Of a stretch of 64,000 bases of DNA, positions 46,901-61,240 are shown in pieces. The first letter of the stretch is position 1; each line of letters begins with the position of its first letter. A program made the translations under genes and the position numbers. This DNA comes from Delphinapterus leucas. Taxonomy: Eukaryota > Chordata > Mammalia > Artiodactyla > Monodontidae. Location of the stretch: NCBI RefSeq assembly GCF_002288925.2, contig NW_022098023.1:34626043-34690042 (forward strand), in the 5' to 3' direction. The notes under the pieces are model-generated. The model saw only the letters and a list, made by a program, of their open reading frames with translations. It did not search any database and was not told the origin of the DNA.

Positions 46901-49900
46901 TTTACAGATAAAGTGATCAGTAAGAGGGCATTCAGTTCTCTCAAGATAGTTATGAGTTATGAATGAAATATGCACAAGAAGTGACAGGTTAAAAGGTAAC
47001 AAACCTGTGTTCAAGGCCTAAATTTTCTCATTATTTGTAATTTACTAAAATTAAGTTCTCCAAGTCAAAGGGCTTCACAAATATCTTCCAATCTGGTATA
47101 TTTACTCATATGTGTTTGATTTTTCCAAGGTATTTTCCAATCTTATTTGATTTGGGGTTAATCCAAAAACTCTCACTTTTAGATGGGTCCTTTCAATAAC
47201 AAGCATACCTGATTGGCAAATAAATTAATTTCCAAATAATATGTATAATAACCAATTAGTACATGGATGCACACACTGGTCTTTTAAAATAGATTAAGCA
47301 CAAATACTTAGAAGAAAATCTTTTTTCTTCTATAGATAGTAGCAATAAAATTGTTTCATTAATATATCCAGCCTAGTAATGAAAAGTTTTTGCAGATGTT
47401 TTTTTGTAGAATTCACATGTTTGTTAGGTTATTAATGAAATGGTGTCCTGGTGCAATAGAATATAAATAAAGTAAATTGATTTCTACACGTCCTAATAAT
47501 CCTCATATGGCAAATGTTAGGTTTACCAGTGACTTTCTGTGGGAGATGAGCAGTGTGTGAATGACTTGTTTCATCCTTTCTATAGATCTGTATGTAAAGT
47601 AATTTGTAATCAAAGGGTTTTGGTTAAACCATGACTCTTTTTTTGGAGGGAAAGCCTGTATTTTGTTTCTTTCTGCACAATATATCTTTTTACTTATCTA
47701 TTTTTTATGGTAGCTGTATGTAAATTATGCATGGTTCAACATATAAGTGCTCATAAATGAGTTTATGAATATATATCTGGCAAAATAATATTCTTCCATT
47801 ATTAATGTCAGAGTTTTAAACAATTTTAAAAGTACTTTTGGTGCAAAAGGTGGTTATTTTGGTCTTTATTTCCCCCTCCCAATCATAAGATGAAAAAACT
47901 GCCCAAGACTCACCAATCAGTACATCAGAACTATTGAGACTATTGTAACATATTTAGCAATATCTTTTGTTCTCCTATTTGACGCAAATGGGATGAGATA
48001 TCTGTGAACTTACCTACTTTAAAAAGGCACTTCATATAATAATATTTCACTACAGTCATAGCTTAATGCATCAGCAAGTACTTAGATCTTCATTGTTTCA
48101 AATGTTTAAATTCAGCTACCTTTGGGGGGGACATTTATTCATTTAGGAAAAGTTTTTTCAGAGTTGTAATTTAATCATAAGGATTAAGTAAAGCAGAAAT
48201 TTGGATGTCTTTCTTTGCTGATGGTTTTTTTTTCATTCTTGTGTCTTGTATAGAGTGGTTCTTTGCCTTTTGAAGGTCAGGTGACAATTACACTAACTAT
48301 AAACATTCATTTTATTTCACTGCTAAGTGACTTCTACTTTAAATTGCTTCTAAATCTTTTTTCACCCACCTTAAATCCAATATTTATTTTAACCTTGAGC
48401 TGCCTAAGACCTTTAGTAGGAAGCTTCAAAGCATTTTAAAAATCGTATCCTTTTTAAATCTTTCTCATTTGAATGCAAGTGCCTTGAAAGCTCAAACAGT
48501 GTTGGTTGTTCTTATTGAAGTTTATAATGCTTTAGATATTCAAATCAGCTCTATGTCTTCCATTTGTTATGCAAATCTTTAAACTTTATATACTGCATGG
48601 TTTATCTACATTAATACAGCTTTCACTAACAGGTCTTACCAGAGCAGACATATACTCTAAAGGTGCACATTTCTAGTGTCTTGAATTAACATAAAATCAT
48701 AAAAATAGTGTGTATTGCTTCACTCTAATCTGACTCAGTTTTATGTGGTTGTTGAAAGCCTTTTACATTCCATTCTGTGTCTGGAGGTCTCTGTATAAAA
48801 CTGATTCAGAGAAAGCAAAGTGAAGACACCTGCTGGCTTATAGCACAAATACTGAAATATCGTAGAGCCTGCTGAAAGGAGAATCGGAACAATATGTCAT
48901 TACTGAAGGCTCACTAGCAAGTTCTAATGTATTATAATGAAAACAGTATGACAAACCTAATGAGACAGTGAAGATTTGGGTAATTGTTCCTACAATGTAT
49001 GGTAACTTTTCCAGCGTTATTGGCAAACATAAAACCTAATGAGATTTTATTAATTTAAATGCAGTACATCTGCAAAACATTTCCTTCCTAGCATTCTCCT
49101 CTGATAGTCGTCTTTTCCTCATGGACTTGAACCTTTTAAGTTAATTGTTCTGTATCATACACTCTGCAAACAAAACACTTGACATAAATCTGAATCAAAC
49201 TTTTTTCCATTTATTTTCATATACCTTGTCCTGATGCATAATATCACATGCAAACTTGTGAAGATAATCAGTCCAACATTTAATAGGATCATAATATTTG
49301 CAATTATAATAAAAACTATTTTTGCTAGACTTTTTGAGTGTCCTTTTAAAGCTCTAGAAATGTCATTATTTTCCTGGCTCATGAAGGGAAGAAATTAATT
49401 TCCTGTTATTTTCAGCCATATGTTTTAAATTGTCAAAAGACGAAAAATGAACAAGCAGGAGCTTTCTGCCCATTGACTTCCTCTTATTCGACCAATCACT
49501 ATTTGTTAATATTTAAAGTATTAGACATGATGGAGAGGCTCAGTCTACTTCCATGAAGACTAAATTTCAATTTTCTCCATGTCTTTACATATGCAGCACA
49601 AATATGTTTCCGTTTAAAAATGAAAATGTTTTCATCAGAAAGGATTTTAAAAATAACACTGTTTTAGACATGAAAAAACATGAAGAGAATGCTAATTTGC
49701 TACTATGAACCTTTAATTCACGTCCATTTTCAGCTTAATTCACTTTGTTCTGTGTCTTTGTCAAGCTACCCTGTCATAAACATATGATAGGTGAAATCTT
49801 GACTTTGCAGTGTTATGTGAAAGAACATTTCTTGATAAAGGCACCAGTAACATTGCCAGCTCTTGGTAGAGTAAGCAATAGAGCTGTCAGGAAGTTCAAA

Positions 49901-50943
49901 AATTATACTGTCTCTGCTAGAATAACTGGAAAGAGATCATATTCACTTTCCCCCTGAGTTTTGCAGGTCATTTTGGATTTACAGTACAGCATTTTATTAC
50001 AGTTTTAGAACATGATAAAAAACTTGGTTGTCTAGTTCGTTATCAAATGTTTTTCCATGCAAGCAGATACAGTTGGATCAAACTGCATTTAACTATTTCT
50101 GTGTGACTTTTCTAAGTTCTGATTATGACAAAAATTATTTAAACAAAGGGCTATTTGTCCTCTTTTAGATGTTAGATTTTAGGTGAATACATTTTTCATA
50201 TTTTAAATGGGATAGAATTTATATAATACCTTGGTCAGTAACTTTCCAATAACCTTTTGAAAGTTTGAGTAAAAAAATTTTTTAAATAGACTAGTGTTAC
50301 ACAAAATAACAGATATTTGGATAATGAGATTAGAGCAACATGTCCTTAAATTTACCATATGTTCTATGAATATTGCTTGTTTTCTATCTCTTCCATAATA
50401 TGTATATTGTTCGGAGGAAGCGTTTCCTGGAAGGAATTACAAAACAACTTGTACCATAGGAGAATGTAAACATATTCATTTTCTCTCGTTGATTTCATGA
50501 GAGGTCATTAGGTACTTAACTAGTATACTGTTTTGGTAAATACATGATTTTATTAATGCAACTTAGAGTATTTTGATATACAGTGATCTGATGATTTTCT
50601 TTATCCTGTTACAGTATTTCAGAGAAGTATATGTTTTATTGTAAATCACAACCAAGAAAACTAAAGTTAAATGACTGAATATCTATGAATTTCTATTGCC
50701 AGCTGTATTTTTAATATTGAAATATTGAAATAATTCTCCTGAATCATTACTAAAGGATGAGATCTCAGGTTCAGTCCTCTAAACTGTGTTATACTGTTAT
50801 CTGTTGTGACTATTTCATTTACTCTGCAAACATTTTTTGAACATACCCTGTATATGTCAGACACTGTCACCCATTTAATCTTGGCTGTTCTCCTCCAAGA
50901 GTGTAGGATATTGAGGGAACAGGCATGTAAAGTATGTAAACAC
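46901..50943. other. Repeat-poor unassigned stretch
   Basis: Four kilobases in which I recognise no transposon and no gene. Frames at 48838-49026, 49155-49382 and 49745-49957 have no domain; the second is rich in hydrophobic residues but lacks other support. The part 48820-49500 is listed as a possible conserved element. Confidence 0.5.
48820..49500. promoter_or_regulatory. Candidate conserved non-coding element
   Basis: Repeat-free sequence of even complexity with homeodomain-like cores (for example 'ttattaatttaaatgcag', 'aagttaattgttctg') and few homopolymers. Inference from texture only, without alignment. Confidence 0.22.
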
Positions 50944-50960
50944 AAAAGTATGAAACATGT

Positions 50961-51161
50961 GGGCTTCCCTGGTGGCGCAGTGGTTGAGAGTCCGCCTGCC
51001 GATGCAGGGGACATGGGTTCGTGCCCCAGTCCGGGAAGATCCCACATGCCGCGGAGCGGCTAGGCCCGTGAGCGATGGCCGCTGAGCCTGCGGGTCCGGA
51101 GCCTGTGCTCTGCAACGGGAGAGGCCACAACAGTGAGAGGCCTGCGTACGGCAAAAAAAAA
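50961..51161 (+). mobile_element. CHR-type SINE (short form)
   Basis: Plus-strand full-length copy close to the family consensus, with intact A box ('tggcgcagtgg') and B box ('ggttcgtgccc'). Flanked by the 17-base duplication aaaagtatgaaacatgt (50944-50960) and aaaagtatgaaacttgt (51162-51178), one mismatch. It is one of the least diverged copies here, so probably relatively recent. Confidence 0.96.
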
Positions 51162-51178
51162 AAAAGTATGAAACTTGT

Positions 51179-51599
51179 AATAAAATATGTGAATTCCTAT
51201 GGTTTAACTGCTTTATAACAAAAAATAAGTGGGCTTAATTACGACTTTGTATTACTGATTTGTAAAGATTTTTTGAAAGATTTTCTCTCCAGTTGTTCAA
51301 TGTTAATCACACACACATACAAAATGGATGAATCATTTGGTTCTTTGGTGATAAGAGTTAATAGAGATGAGTTGTGAAATAATTCCTGAGTTAACGATTT
51401 TTCCTACCTTACTTAATCAGAGGCTGTAATTCTACCACTATAAATTAAAATATAATGAATATATAGTAAGAGTTATGATTTTTTGGTATTGACTGAGTTT
51501 TCCCATAAGGATCTTTTTAGGAGCTCAGTCTCAACTTTCATATGTGTATTCCATCTAATCTTTGCATTTTTGGTGTAATTGAAAGATATTTTGTCAGAC
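51179..51599. other. Unassigned non-coding stretch
   Basis: AT-rich; nothing recognised. Confidence 0.6.
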
Positions 51600-51815
51600 T
51601 GATCTCGATACAAATCCTGTGTGCTACTTACTAACTATGGAAATTTTCGCAAGTTATTTAAATGTTCTGATCTCTAGTTTACTGACCTAAAAAATGGGGA
51701 TAAAATGGAAATAAGATGAATACTTTGGAGAGTAACTGAGAACATTATGTGAAACCACGTATGTGACATGCTGACATCAAACCATGGCACAAATAAGAGT
51801 CTAAATAAATGCTGC
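51600..51815 (+). mobile_element. MIR element
   Basis: 'cctgtgtgctacttactaac', 'ctctagtttactgacct', 'aaaaaatggggataaaatgg' and 'gagtctaaataaatgctgcc' follow MIR in sense order to its 3' end. Confidence 0.8.
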
Positions 51816-54800
51816 CCCTTTCTCTCATCTTAACCATCTTTTTGCTTAATTACAACTTTAATTTTAGGTTAATACAACTCCATTTCCAGCTTTCCATGAA
51901 CACAGAAATGGATACAGTGACCATATGCCATTTCCGTGCCAGTTTCAACAACCCATGCTCTCTATAAACTGAATAAAATGTATTTAATAAAATGTTACTT
52001 TCGTTTAGAAAAGAACACTCATAACTTCAGTAAAAGTTCCTTTTTTTCATTCTTATCCTTCTACTCTCATGCAATTCTTGCTTTTGCTTTTCCTCCCAGA
52101 AACAAACTGCAATGCTAAATGCAGGGTAGAGAAGCATTGTCTTTGAAAATATAATAAAGTGGTAGAGAAGGAGGTTGCCAATGGACAAAGTAAATTTCCT
52201 CCTTAGCTGCGTTTTTAATGGAAATGATGTAGTTTCCACATTTTTTTTTTAAGGAGAGAGTAAGATTTTATGCTTTGGAAACTGATAAAAGATATTCATG
52301 GTAAGCAGTAGCATACCAAGGGTAGAGTAAGAGAGAGCAATAAGCTGGCTACAGGCAATGAGTGCCTGTATTGTCAGTAAAAAATTTAAAAACAATAATA
52401 ACACTGACTGAATGTCATCTGTATCTTACCATAACCATACTTTAGTAATTTAGTAAAAGTTTCAGTGATAAACTCTTCAATCTGGGCAGACTGAACATAC
52501 CATGCCAATTAATTAATGGTAGTTGCAATTCTATAATCTCAGAACATGGATAGGGAAAGTATTTTTCTGATTTGTACTTAGAACAATGAGAGTGGTCGGT
52601 GATCTATAGTGTTACTGGTGTACAAGTTAGGTGACCTTATCCACAGAACTTACTTAGGGCCATGCAGCATATTTTATAGTGAAAAATAGCAAATAATGTC
52701 TTCTGAAAGAATCATGTGGATCATACTAATACAATATAGGTAGATTAGTTTGCTCTGGGCACATATTTTAGCCTCAGTTTTTGCTAACATTTATGCTCTT
52801 GATAGCATAGCAGGCACTACAGTTTTATGCTTAGTAAAAAAATCTACCTTCTTCAATAAGAGATGATCATGTGCTTCAAGGAAGACTTAAAAAAAAAAAA
52901 GGTTGGGAGAGAACTGGATTTTTTTGTCCATTTACCAGGTGACATCATTTCCAAGTCATATGCTATTTTATAGTAGTTGAAAAATGTGTAATAAATTCAT
53001 GGATTAAACACCACTCCAACTAAGAATAATCAATCAAAAATGACAGCTGATTGATTTCTTTTGTAAATGAGAATACACTTATTGTTTAATTGATTTCAAT
53101 ATGCTCAAAAGGTGATTTGAAAGTCATATATTCAAAAGAATATTGCTGCTGTTTTAGGGAGAATTTGAGAAGTTCAAAAATGGGACTCATTGACTGACTT
53201 GAGATCTTTTTCTTTGTCAAGACAAGGAAATTTATAACCTAGTCACTCATTTGGAACTCACTGTGAATGCAGATATTAAGAAAAAAAAATTAACCTCAAG
53301 AAGTATCAGTTTTTAATGTTATCAACAATTTATTCCCAGTTACTTTAGAATTTGAATCAAACTAATTCTTTTTAATGAAATGTAGAATGCTTCTTCTATC
53401 ATGAAGAAAAATGATGACCTCCCTTGAGTACTATGATTACAGAACCTAGGTACCATAACAGGCAAGAAACAGATGGCTCCGCAATACAGGAACATTTTAA
53501 AATAAACATTAATACAAGTTAGAATACAATTCTTATTAAGAATGCAGTTTTAATCATGCTAACTGCTGTTGATTTTGCTATTTGAAACTATTTCACAGAT
53601 CCTGGAAAGGGAAAAAAACAATTAGTAGAGAATATGATGAATGCATGGTATTAACTATATTATTTACAATTAAGTCATCTCCCAGAAAGAAAAAAAATAG
53701 AATTGTATTTTGGTTTCACAAGACATGGTATATAAATATTTTTAACTGTGTTCAAGATATTTGAGTAGGCTTATTACATATGTCTACTCATATTCTCATT
53801 CTAAAATATGCTTGTTTGTTTATATGGTAGCCTAACACATAAGGTCCACGCTATGGACTTTTCTTTTCTCTGACTTGTTAATCTTAAATGTTTAATTGAC
53901 CATTTAAAAACATAGGTCATTTCTCTAGTGAACTAAGTTAAAGCAAAATGGTTAAAGATATATATTTTTAATAGCCAGCTTTCAATGTCTTCGAAGGCAT
54001 ATTTCCTTGAGAATAACACACTACACATGTAGACAAAAACTGTGATAAATTTATTACTTACTCTGATAGAGGTTTAACGTTGGTGATGATGATGATGATT
54101 TACATATGGTTTCTTTTTACTGGGTTTGATTTTCACAAATGACTGACTTTGGTTAAGTCTTTTTTGCACAGAATTACATGACAGAAATGCATACTCCTTC
54201 AAACCTGATCTTCCATCTTCAGCTTCAGTAGAAATACTAGACCAAATACTAGTATATTGAATAGTAGAAGGAAAATGGACTACAGAGTTAGATACAGTTT
54301 GAAAACGTACCTTGTACATTAACCTTTATATGTACTTTGGTCATTTGTTTCTTATCATCTCTATCCTTGTATCTTTAAGGGGGCTTAATTATACATTTTG
54401 CACGCAATTTTGTGAACAGTAACTGAATTATAATACATGGTTTTTTGATGTGTATTCAGCATTTCAAGTAATATCCATTCCTTCTTCCTTCCCTTGTTAT
54501 CTAGCATAAAAATATATTGTGATTTTTTAATTCTGCAAAATAAAGTTTTAATTTATAATCTTTTGAAACATCATGAATACTGTGTTTATTTTGACTTTTT
54601 AGAATACAGAGTTTCAATAGAGAAGAGACTATATAAATTACATTTTTAGAGATTATTAATGATCATTTTTAGGGTGCCATCCAAAGAGATTCAACCCTTT
54701 GCTAGAGTTGATTTAAATTATGATTAAAATAATGAAATATTGTCTCTGTGAAATTTGAAAGACTTGTATCAATACATACTAGATTCACTGAAATCTTTTT

Positions 54801-56762
54801 TTTCAAACTCTGCAATTTTCTTTATTTGGAAATAATGAAGAAAAACTGAACAAACACTTGGGTACTCATTCCTGACATTACTGCAAAAAAATAATACTAT
54901 GAGTGAGAATCCCATCTCTCCTTATCCACAGAAAGTCAGGAAATTCTCTGAAAGGACATACTTAGATGAATATGTGTTTGATTACTGTGTTGTTGTTGCT
55001 ATTATTATTTTAAAGCTGTAATTGATTATGTACCTTATATATTGAATTTTTAGGCATGTATTATGAAAAACTCTAGGCCATTCTAATCTACACTCTCACA
55101 GAACTGAACAGTTAGCTTTAGTTGCCTTTACAAGTAATTGTTAGGCATTTGACTTATAGCTACAGCATAAATAAACAGCAAACAAAATGTACCCTGTGGT
55201 GTACAAAACCATTTCTCCAAATTGATAATTTCTGTCCTTAAGATTACGGCCAGGATTCCTCCTCACATATGCTAACTGATGGCTTGCCAACATTTCTCTC
55301 CAGTTGCTTTAACAGCATACCCGTAGATTTTCTAACAGAACACAGTGAGAAAGGTTAGTGATTGTATCTTTTAAAATCAAAATAGAAAGTAAAATAGCTA
55401 GTTTTAGTCTTATATATTGTTTCACTAAATTATTCAGTCTACTCCATACCTGTATTAAACTATCCAAATACATGTACTTTTGTCACTTGGAGGATTATTT
55501 TTTGTCTAAACTCATTTTTAGAGATACCTTTCCAAGTAAGCTATTATCAGTGATTACTCGGAAGTATGTAGACTCTCAAATTAATAGAGAAATTGATAGA
55601 TAAACAACCTCAATGTTTGATCCACCATCAGCTCTATAGTATTGCCATTTGTGTGAAAAATTAGCTACAGTTAGTTAAATGACACCTGAAAAGAATACAT
55701 TTTGTATTGTGTCAAATCAAATGATTGTAAAATTCTTTCACATATAGAGCAAAATGCCTGCTTTTTAACCCTTTCTTATTTGCTCAGTTTTCTCTTTTAG
55801 TTAATACAGATGTAATTGCACTTTATTATTCAGAATCCACCTCCTCAAATCTAAGAAGACAACTTATTTTGTGAACTAAGAATTTGGTCCAGGCCAAGCT
55901 TTAGTCTTTGGTTTAAACATCCCCAATTCCTTCAGTAGTTTAGAAATGATAAGATTTTTGGACTTTTCTTATTCCATCTGGCTTTTTCTGTACTCAGTAA
56001 ACCTTAATCATGTGGTATATTTTTGGTGACAGTTATTTTACTGAAATAGGGTTAACTAGGGCCCTCTTTCAGAAGTCTTTTGGAAATCATGTACCACCCT
56101 CAGAAGTATAGCATGATGGATTGCATAGCCAGGACAAAGGACAGATGTATTTGAAAAGAAGATACAAAGCCTCTTTCCTTTTAAAATATTATTGTAATAG
56201 AATTTAGACTCTGCTTAAAATTACAAATTCTTCATTAAAAATATCAGTAAATCTTAACCAACATTCTCTATATCAGATATATATGTATAATAATAATAAA
56301 TATGCAAAAATTACAAGAAAAATATCAGCTCTCTTAGTCACTTGTGACTATCTATAATTCCAAATAGATTAATCTTAGATTTTCTTACTTTGTCCCAAAG
56401 AGCTTGGATGTCTAAAGTTGAAATTCTCTGGCATCAGACTCTTTGTGAAAACCATCTTTGCAACAGCTACCAGATTAAAAACATTTAATTCAATCACATA
56501 ACTAATTAGACAAGGGTTTCAGGATTGCCTTTTGACTTGGTCAAATCTTTGGTACATTTTCTTTTATCAATGCTTTTTCTATCCAATGTCTATCCTTTCT
56601 GTAAAATACTAAAGAAAATGAATAAAGTACCTTGTAACTCTTATCTATGAGTGTACTTGTAGCTAGTCAGAAAAAACCCTATGTTTTGACAAGACCCCCT
56701 ATCTCTGTATGTATCATAACTCAATTATCCTATAGCCAAAGGTTTTATGAAAACTTTCCTGC
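51816..56762. other. Repeat-poor unassigned stretch
   Basis: Five kilobases with no recognised transposon or gene. Frames at 53582-53764, 54074-54319 and 55358-55603 carry no nameable motif. A short GATGAT run lies at 54084-54100. Confidence 0.5.
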
Positions 56763-56986
56763 CAATATTTTTTCTTTAAGATTTACTCTTCATCACGGTG
56801 CACGGGCCTCTCACTATCGCGGCCTCTCTTGTTGCGGAGCACAGGCTCCAGACGCGCAGGCTCAGCAGCTGTGGCTCATGGGCCCAGTTGCTCCGCGGCA
56901 CGTGGGATCTTCCCAGACCAGGGCTCAAAACCATGTCCCCTGCATTGGCAAGCAGACTCTCAACCACTGCGCCACCAGGGAAGCCC
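56763..56986 (-). mobile_element. CHR-type SINE (short form)
   Basis: Minus-strand copy with a diverged T-rich tail on the left and the head 'ccaccagggaagccc' at the right. Short ccaata matches at both edges (56762-56767 and 56991-56996) may be the remains of a target duplication. Three frames of 99-125 codons crossing it are spurious. Confidence 0.93.
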
Positions 56987-57489
56987 CCTTCCAATAGTTT
57001 TGAAACTGAATTATTCCTCCCATCCCACCAGAAGAGTTACAGGGGAAAAGTGCACTGCAGTGAAGGAAGACACTGGAAGGCTATTTGTGGAAACTGAGTC
57101 ACAGATAGTATGTATAATTGCCAAGGTTCAGACACTAAAGCTAGTAAGTTGTAGAACTGAAACCCAGTCCCAAAGTCCATATTCTTTCCTTGAGACTTTG
57201 TTATGAAGATTTGGAGTCTTACGATAAGAAAAATAAATATTTTTGTCCAAAAAATTAAATCTGAATATGATGAAAAAAAGTCAGATATCTAATTATGTCA
57301 CTATCAATTTAGAGAAAATAATAGGGATAGTGGGAAATTGAAAATGATTCCACATTTGTGCAATGAGCAAAATTGATGACATACCAATGAACAGGCTACT
57401 TTAAAAAATAAGTTGCAAGGAACAGAAAGTGGAAGGAGGGGGTAGATGTACACATTAAAAGAGACATAAGTGTGTCAACTGATTTATTG
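56987..57489. other. Unassigned stretch with a MIR piece
   Basis: The part 57085-57200 is listed as MIR; the remainder is AT-rich with nothing recognised. Confidence 0.55.
57085..57200 (-). mobile_element. MIR fragment
   Basis: 'gtggaaactgagtcacagat', 'aattgccaaggttcagaca' and 'ctagtaagttgtagaactga' correspond to the MIR core in reverse complement. Confidence 0.65.
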
Positions 57490-57595
57490 TATGATTTTTA
57501 GAAAATTTTTATTAGAGTATAGTTGATTTACAATGTTGTGTTAGTTTCAGGTGTACAGCAAAGTGAATCAGTTATACATATACATATATAGGAAC
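57490..57595 (-). mobile_element. LINE-1 3' end fragment, minus strand
   Basis: 'ttttattagagtatagttga', 'caatgttgtgttagtttcag' and 'agtgaatcagttatacatat' are the reverse complement of the last hundred bases of a cetartiodactyl L1. A severely truncated insertion. Confidence 0.85.
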
Positions 57596-59544
57596 AAGCA
57601 ATTAAAAAAAGGCAGGGATATATGGGAAAGGAACTCAGTCACTGATGATTTTATAGAAATCTTTGTTAATTTTGAAAAGTTTGATCATATTGAGTTTATG
57701 TTTTAAGAAATGATCCTATATCTTTTAGAGATACACGTAAAAATTTTTTTAAGCAGATGTAATCACTCCATCTCCTGTCCTATAATTTTAACTTGTGAAC
57801 TTTTATTTTACCTTGTAATTTTTATTGAAGTTCTCTCCCGACTGGTCTGGATTAGTAGAAAAGCATATGTGTTAAAATAAGCACAGAAGTTATCATAAAA
57901 CAATATTAATGGCACTATAATCAAACAAAACATTGCAATGATTCAACAAAATTCTACTAGAAGATTATGAGGTACTTGATTTGAAAAGATGAACCAGAGC
58001 TCAGAAGAGGAAAGGGATTCAATTTATGGATGTATTATATTATATTTGAAAGTAAAAGGATACAAATATTTTAGGTTTCCTATCTTTGAAGGAAGTTTCA
58101 TATGTATTTTTGTTGCTTCCACAATCTTTGCTGACAAGGGCTATTCTATTTTAATTTTTTTCAAATAGTGTTTTGTTTTGTTTTTTTCTCCTCTTAAAAA
58201 GTTTTCCTTAAATATGATCATGTTGAGCAGAAAAATCCAGCCGTGGAGCTTTATCCAGTGACAGTAATGATAGTGTTTGAGGACCTTTGCTCCCTTATGT
58301 ATAGCTTATGGTGGGTAGAGTAATACAGTCTCTGCCTTGATGAGGTTCATGTGAAGCCATTCCATTTCACTTTGGTCATAGACTCTTTCAGTATTAATTG
58401 CATACTCTTTAGCACTTTTGCAGAGCATATAGTTTTGAGATGTTTGACACACATTAAATATTTACTGATAAATTTGGAATTTTCTTTAAAACATTCTGCG
58501 TGCCTTGACAGATGGTTAGTTGTGTGGGATCTGGACGAAATAAGATTGGCAATAGGTGATGGGTGCATGAAAATCCTTTCTGCCATTCTTTCTATTTTAT
58601 TGTGTCCTAAAACGTTATTAATAAATTAATGACTTTTTAAAGTACCTTTATTTACAGAAACACTGAAAAGCTATTTATGTATTCACTGTCGTGATATAAA
58701 AGAGGATGCCATCATCTTACTAGGAAACATTTACATTTTTTTGAACAATACCAGTATTTCTTAAGTTACATTGTGTTTCTACCACATTCCTTATGTTTTG
58801 GTAACATAATCAAAAGTAAAAAAGCAGTTTCAAACCCATTTTTAATCAATGAGAATATTTCCATTAATAAGGATTTTATATGAGAGACATGAAGTCATAG
58901 TCTTTTTTGGTTTGGTGGAGGTGTCAGATATTCTGTCTACAGTGTCTATTATTAGAATGAATGTCAACACAGAGGGAAGGCTGTTCATGCTGTCACAGGG
59001 CGAATACTTAGACTACATCTGAACATTATTTTTCAGGAAGAATTGTTCAATGATTTGATCACTTGTCAGAAGTGTCTCACTGAAGGATCTTGCAAAGACT
59101 TCAGTTTTCTTTTCTTTTCCATCTGGAAAACAAAGAACAAAGACCCCATTCTTCAGTGTGGCATGTTGAAACTCATGCATTTTATAGAAATCCTTCTGAA
59201 TATCAGGAACTATATTGAATTTGCTTTACTTTTTTACCACTTCCATCATTCTCATTACCAATTTTGTTATTGTTACTATCCATTTGTTCAAATTTGGGGG
59301 TGCTTAGAAGGAATTGTTATATAATTGTGTGCTGAGAAACTTTAAAAAGAGCTCTGTAACCAAGTTACATAGTAGACAACGCTGATGAATATGTTGTGGA
59401 GAATATTTTTACACGGATGGTACCCACAGTGGTATATCTACAGTTTCCCCTAAAGTCGCCTTCTGTCATTGAATGAGCCATACTATAGCTGAAAGTGAAA
59501 CTTCAAAATATACTACCTCTGAAAAAGATGTCACAGTATGATAA
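57596..59544. other. Unassigned AT-rich stretch
   Basis: Frames at 58347-58586 (minus), 58351-58629 (plus) and 59043-59324 (plus) have no recognisable content. Confidence 0.55.
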
Positions 59545-59660
59545 CTGCTCCCACCTCACAGGAATGTTGGGTAAACAAATGAGATAATCTATGTGAAAAT
59601 CCCTTGAGCATTTCAGGAGTAAGGTACAAAAAGAGTCCAACATATTATTATATTGTTATA
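59545..59660 (+). mobile_element. MIR 3' fragment
   Basis: 'cacctcacaggaatgttggg', 'caaatgagataatctatgtg' and the following text match the MIR 3' half in sense order. Confidence 0.65.
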
Positions 59661-61240
59661 ATTTGGGAGATGCATATGATTTTGTATGTCAATATATCTA
59701 TATATATGATTAATTATAGAAAATGAAAGACAATTTATTTTCTATATTCTAAACCACTGCCATTCTATACTTCTCAAATTTTTCATATGAATAATGCACA
59801 AATACATTCTTGTGCTGGTTGTTTCATCTTTATACATGTTATTTTTTTATCTGATGGAGAAGAAGAAGCTATGTACAATTAATTAAACTTGAAAAATATC
59901 AGAGTATTTGGCAAGCAAGGATTGGAGATTCAGATCCAACTCCTTCCCTTTTAACTCATCATTACAAAGATCTAAGTATGTATGTTTTCTTAATAGGTAA
60001 ATAATATTTGAATACAATTAGGTATACACTATTAGCCCAAACACTTGAAACTTTACATGCAGAATTAGACTTCTTTTGAATAAAAGAAATAAAGAGTTTA
60101 TCTGAATCATAAGTAATTTTATAAAATATCACTTTTGGCCAATAGTTATACCTATAGCAAATTACACTACATTTACCAATTCAGAAATATAATGAAGATT
60201 TTTAAGAAGGCAAATTTTTACCTTAGGCCAAATAGTAAAAGATGAAACATTTTACTTCTTCATAACTCTGTACTCCCTGTAGGCTGCCTTTAAAAAATAT
60301 TTTTTAACTTTTTGTAGAAATATCTCACTCCAATTTAGTTTCGTATTGTTATCATCTCCCTACACAAAATAACTTTAAAAGACATATATGAAACTTTCTC
60401 ACACTGACATATAAATTATTAATAAAAGCTTTCTTAGGGAGATTTTCAAATTAAAAGGGATCAAAAACTTAAGCTTGTTTCCCTGGATCAGTGGTTAGCA
60501 TTTCCTACTGTATGATTAAAATTTAATCACTACGTGGGGTGAAATAAATTGAAATAGGGACAAAAATTAGTACTTCTTGAGAGTATCATCTAGTCTCTTG
60601 AGAATTAATTCTTACAAAATGTTTCTACATTTGCAGAATGCAAAGGTTTAGTGAGTTCCCATCAAAATGACTAGGGCACAAAACACAGCAAAACATATCT
60701 TGAAATGTCAAAATATATGTTTAGTGATGAGTTTATAAAAGCTTCCAGAGAGGGACAAAAACGTTTTTATTTTATTTTTTATTATTTACTTTATAAAGTA
60801 TTTAGAATGGCGTTGGATTATTCAATAGCATCTAAGAAATTTGGAACAAATAATGCCTTAAAATTCAGGAGGAAAATTATTTCAAATTTCCATTTCCAGA
60901 AATCTAAGCAATTAAATAGATGGGAGAATTTTCCAACATATAAGGTAAAAAAAATTCCCTATAACCTTTCTTACTAAAATAGTATTTTGAGGCCTGTCAG
61001 GTATAGGACCCTAGTATTCTCACCAAGTTTAATGAGTGAAAAATTCAGGTGGGGTAACTACAGAGCTCCCAGCTTCTTTCTCTGCTAACATTTTGCCTTG
61101 ACTTTTATTCCCCAATCAGTAAGACTAGTCTATAGTGTTTACACTTGTATCTGTCTCTGTCTATATGTGGGAGGGGAAAAGCTTCCTACCTGCCTTTGTC
61201 CCATTGTCATTTAAAAGACAGGAAAAAAAGTTACTTAGAG
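59661..61240. other. Unassigned AT-rich stretch
   Basis: No gene or repeat recognised. The 90-codon frame at 60705-60977 has no motif. Confidence 0.55.

Noticed and set aside
56798..57206. Overlapping 99-125 codon frames as coding sequence
   Set aside because: They run through an antisense CHR SINE, and similar frames occur over every copy of that SINE.
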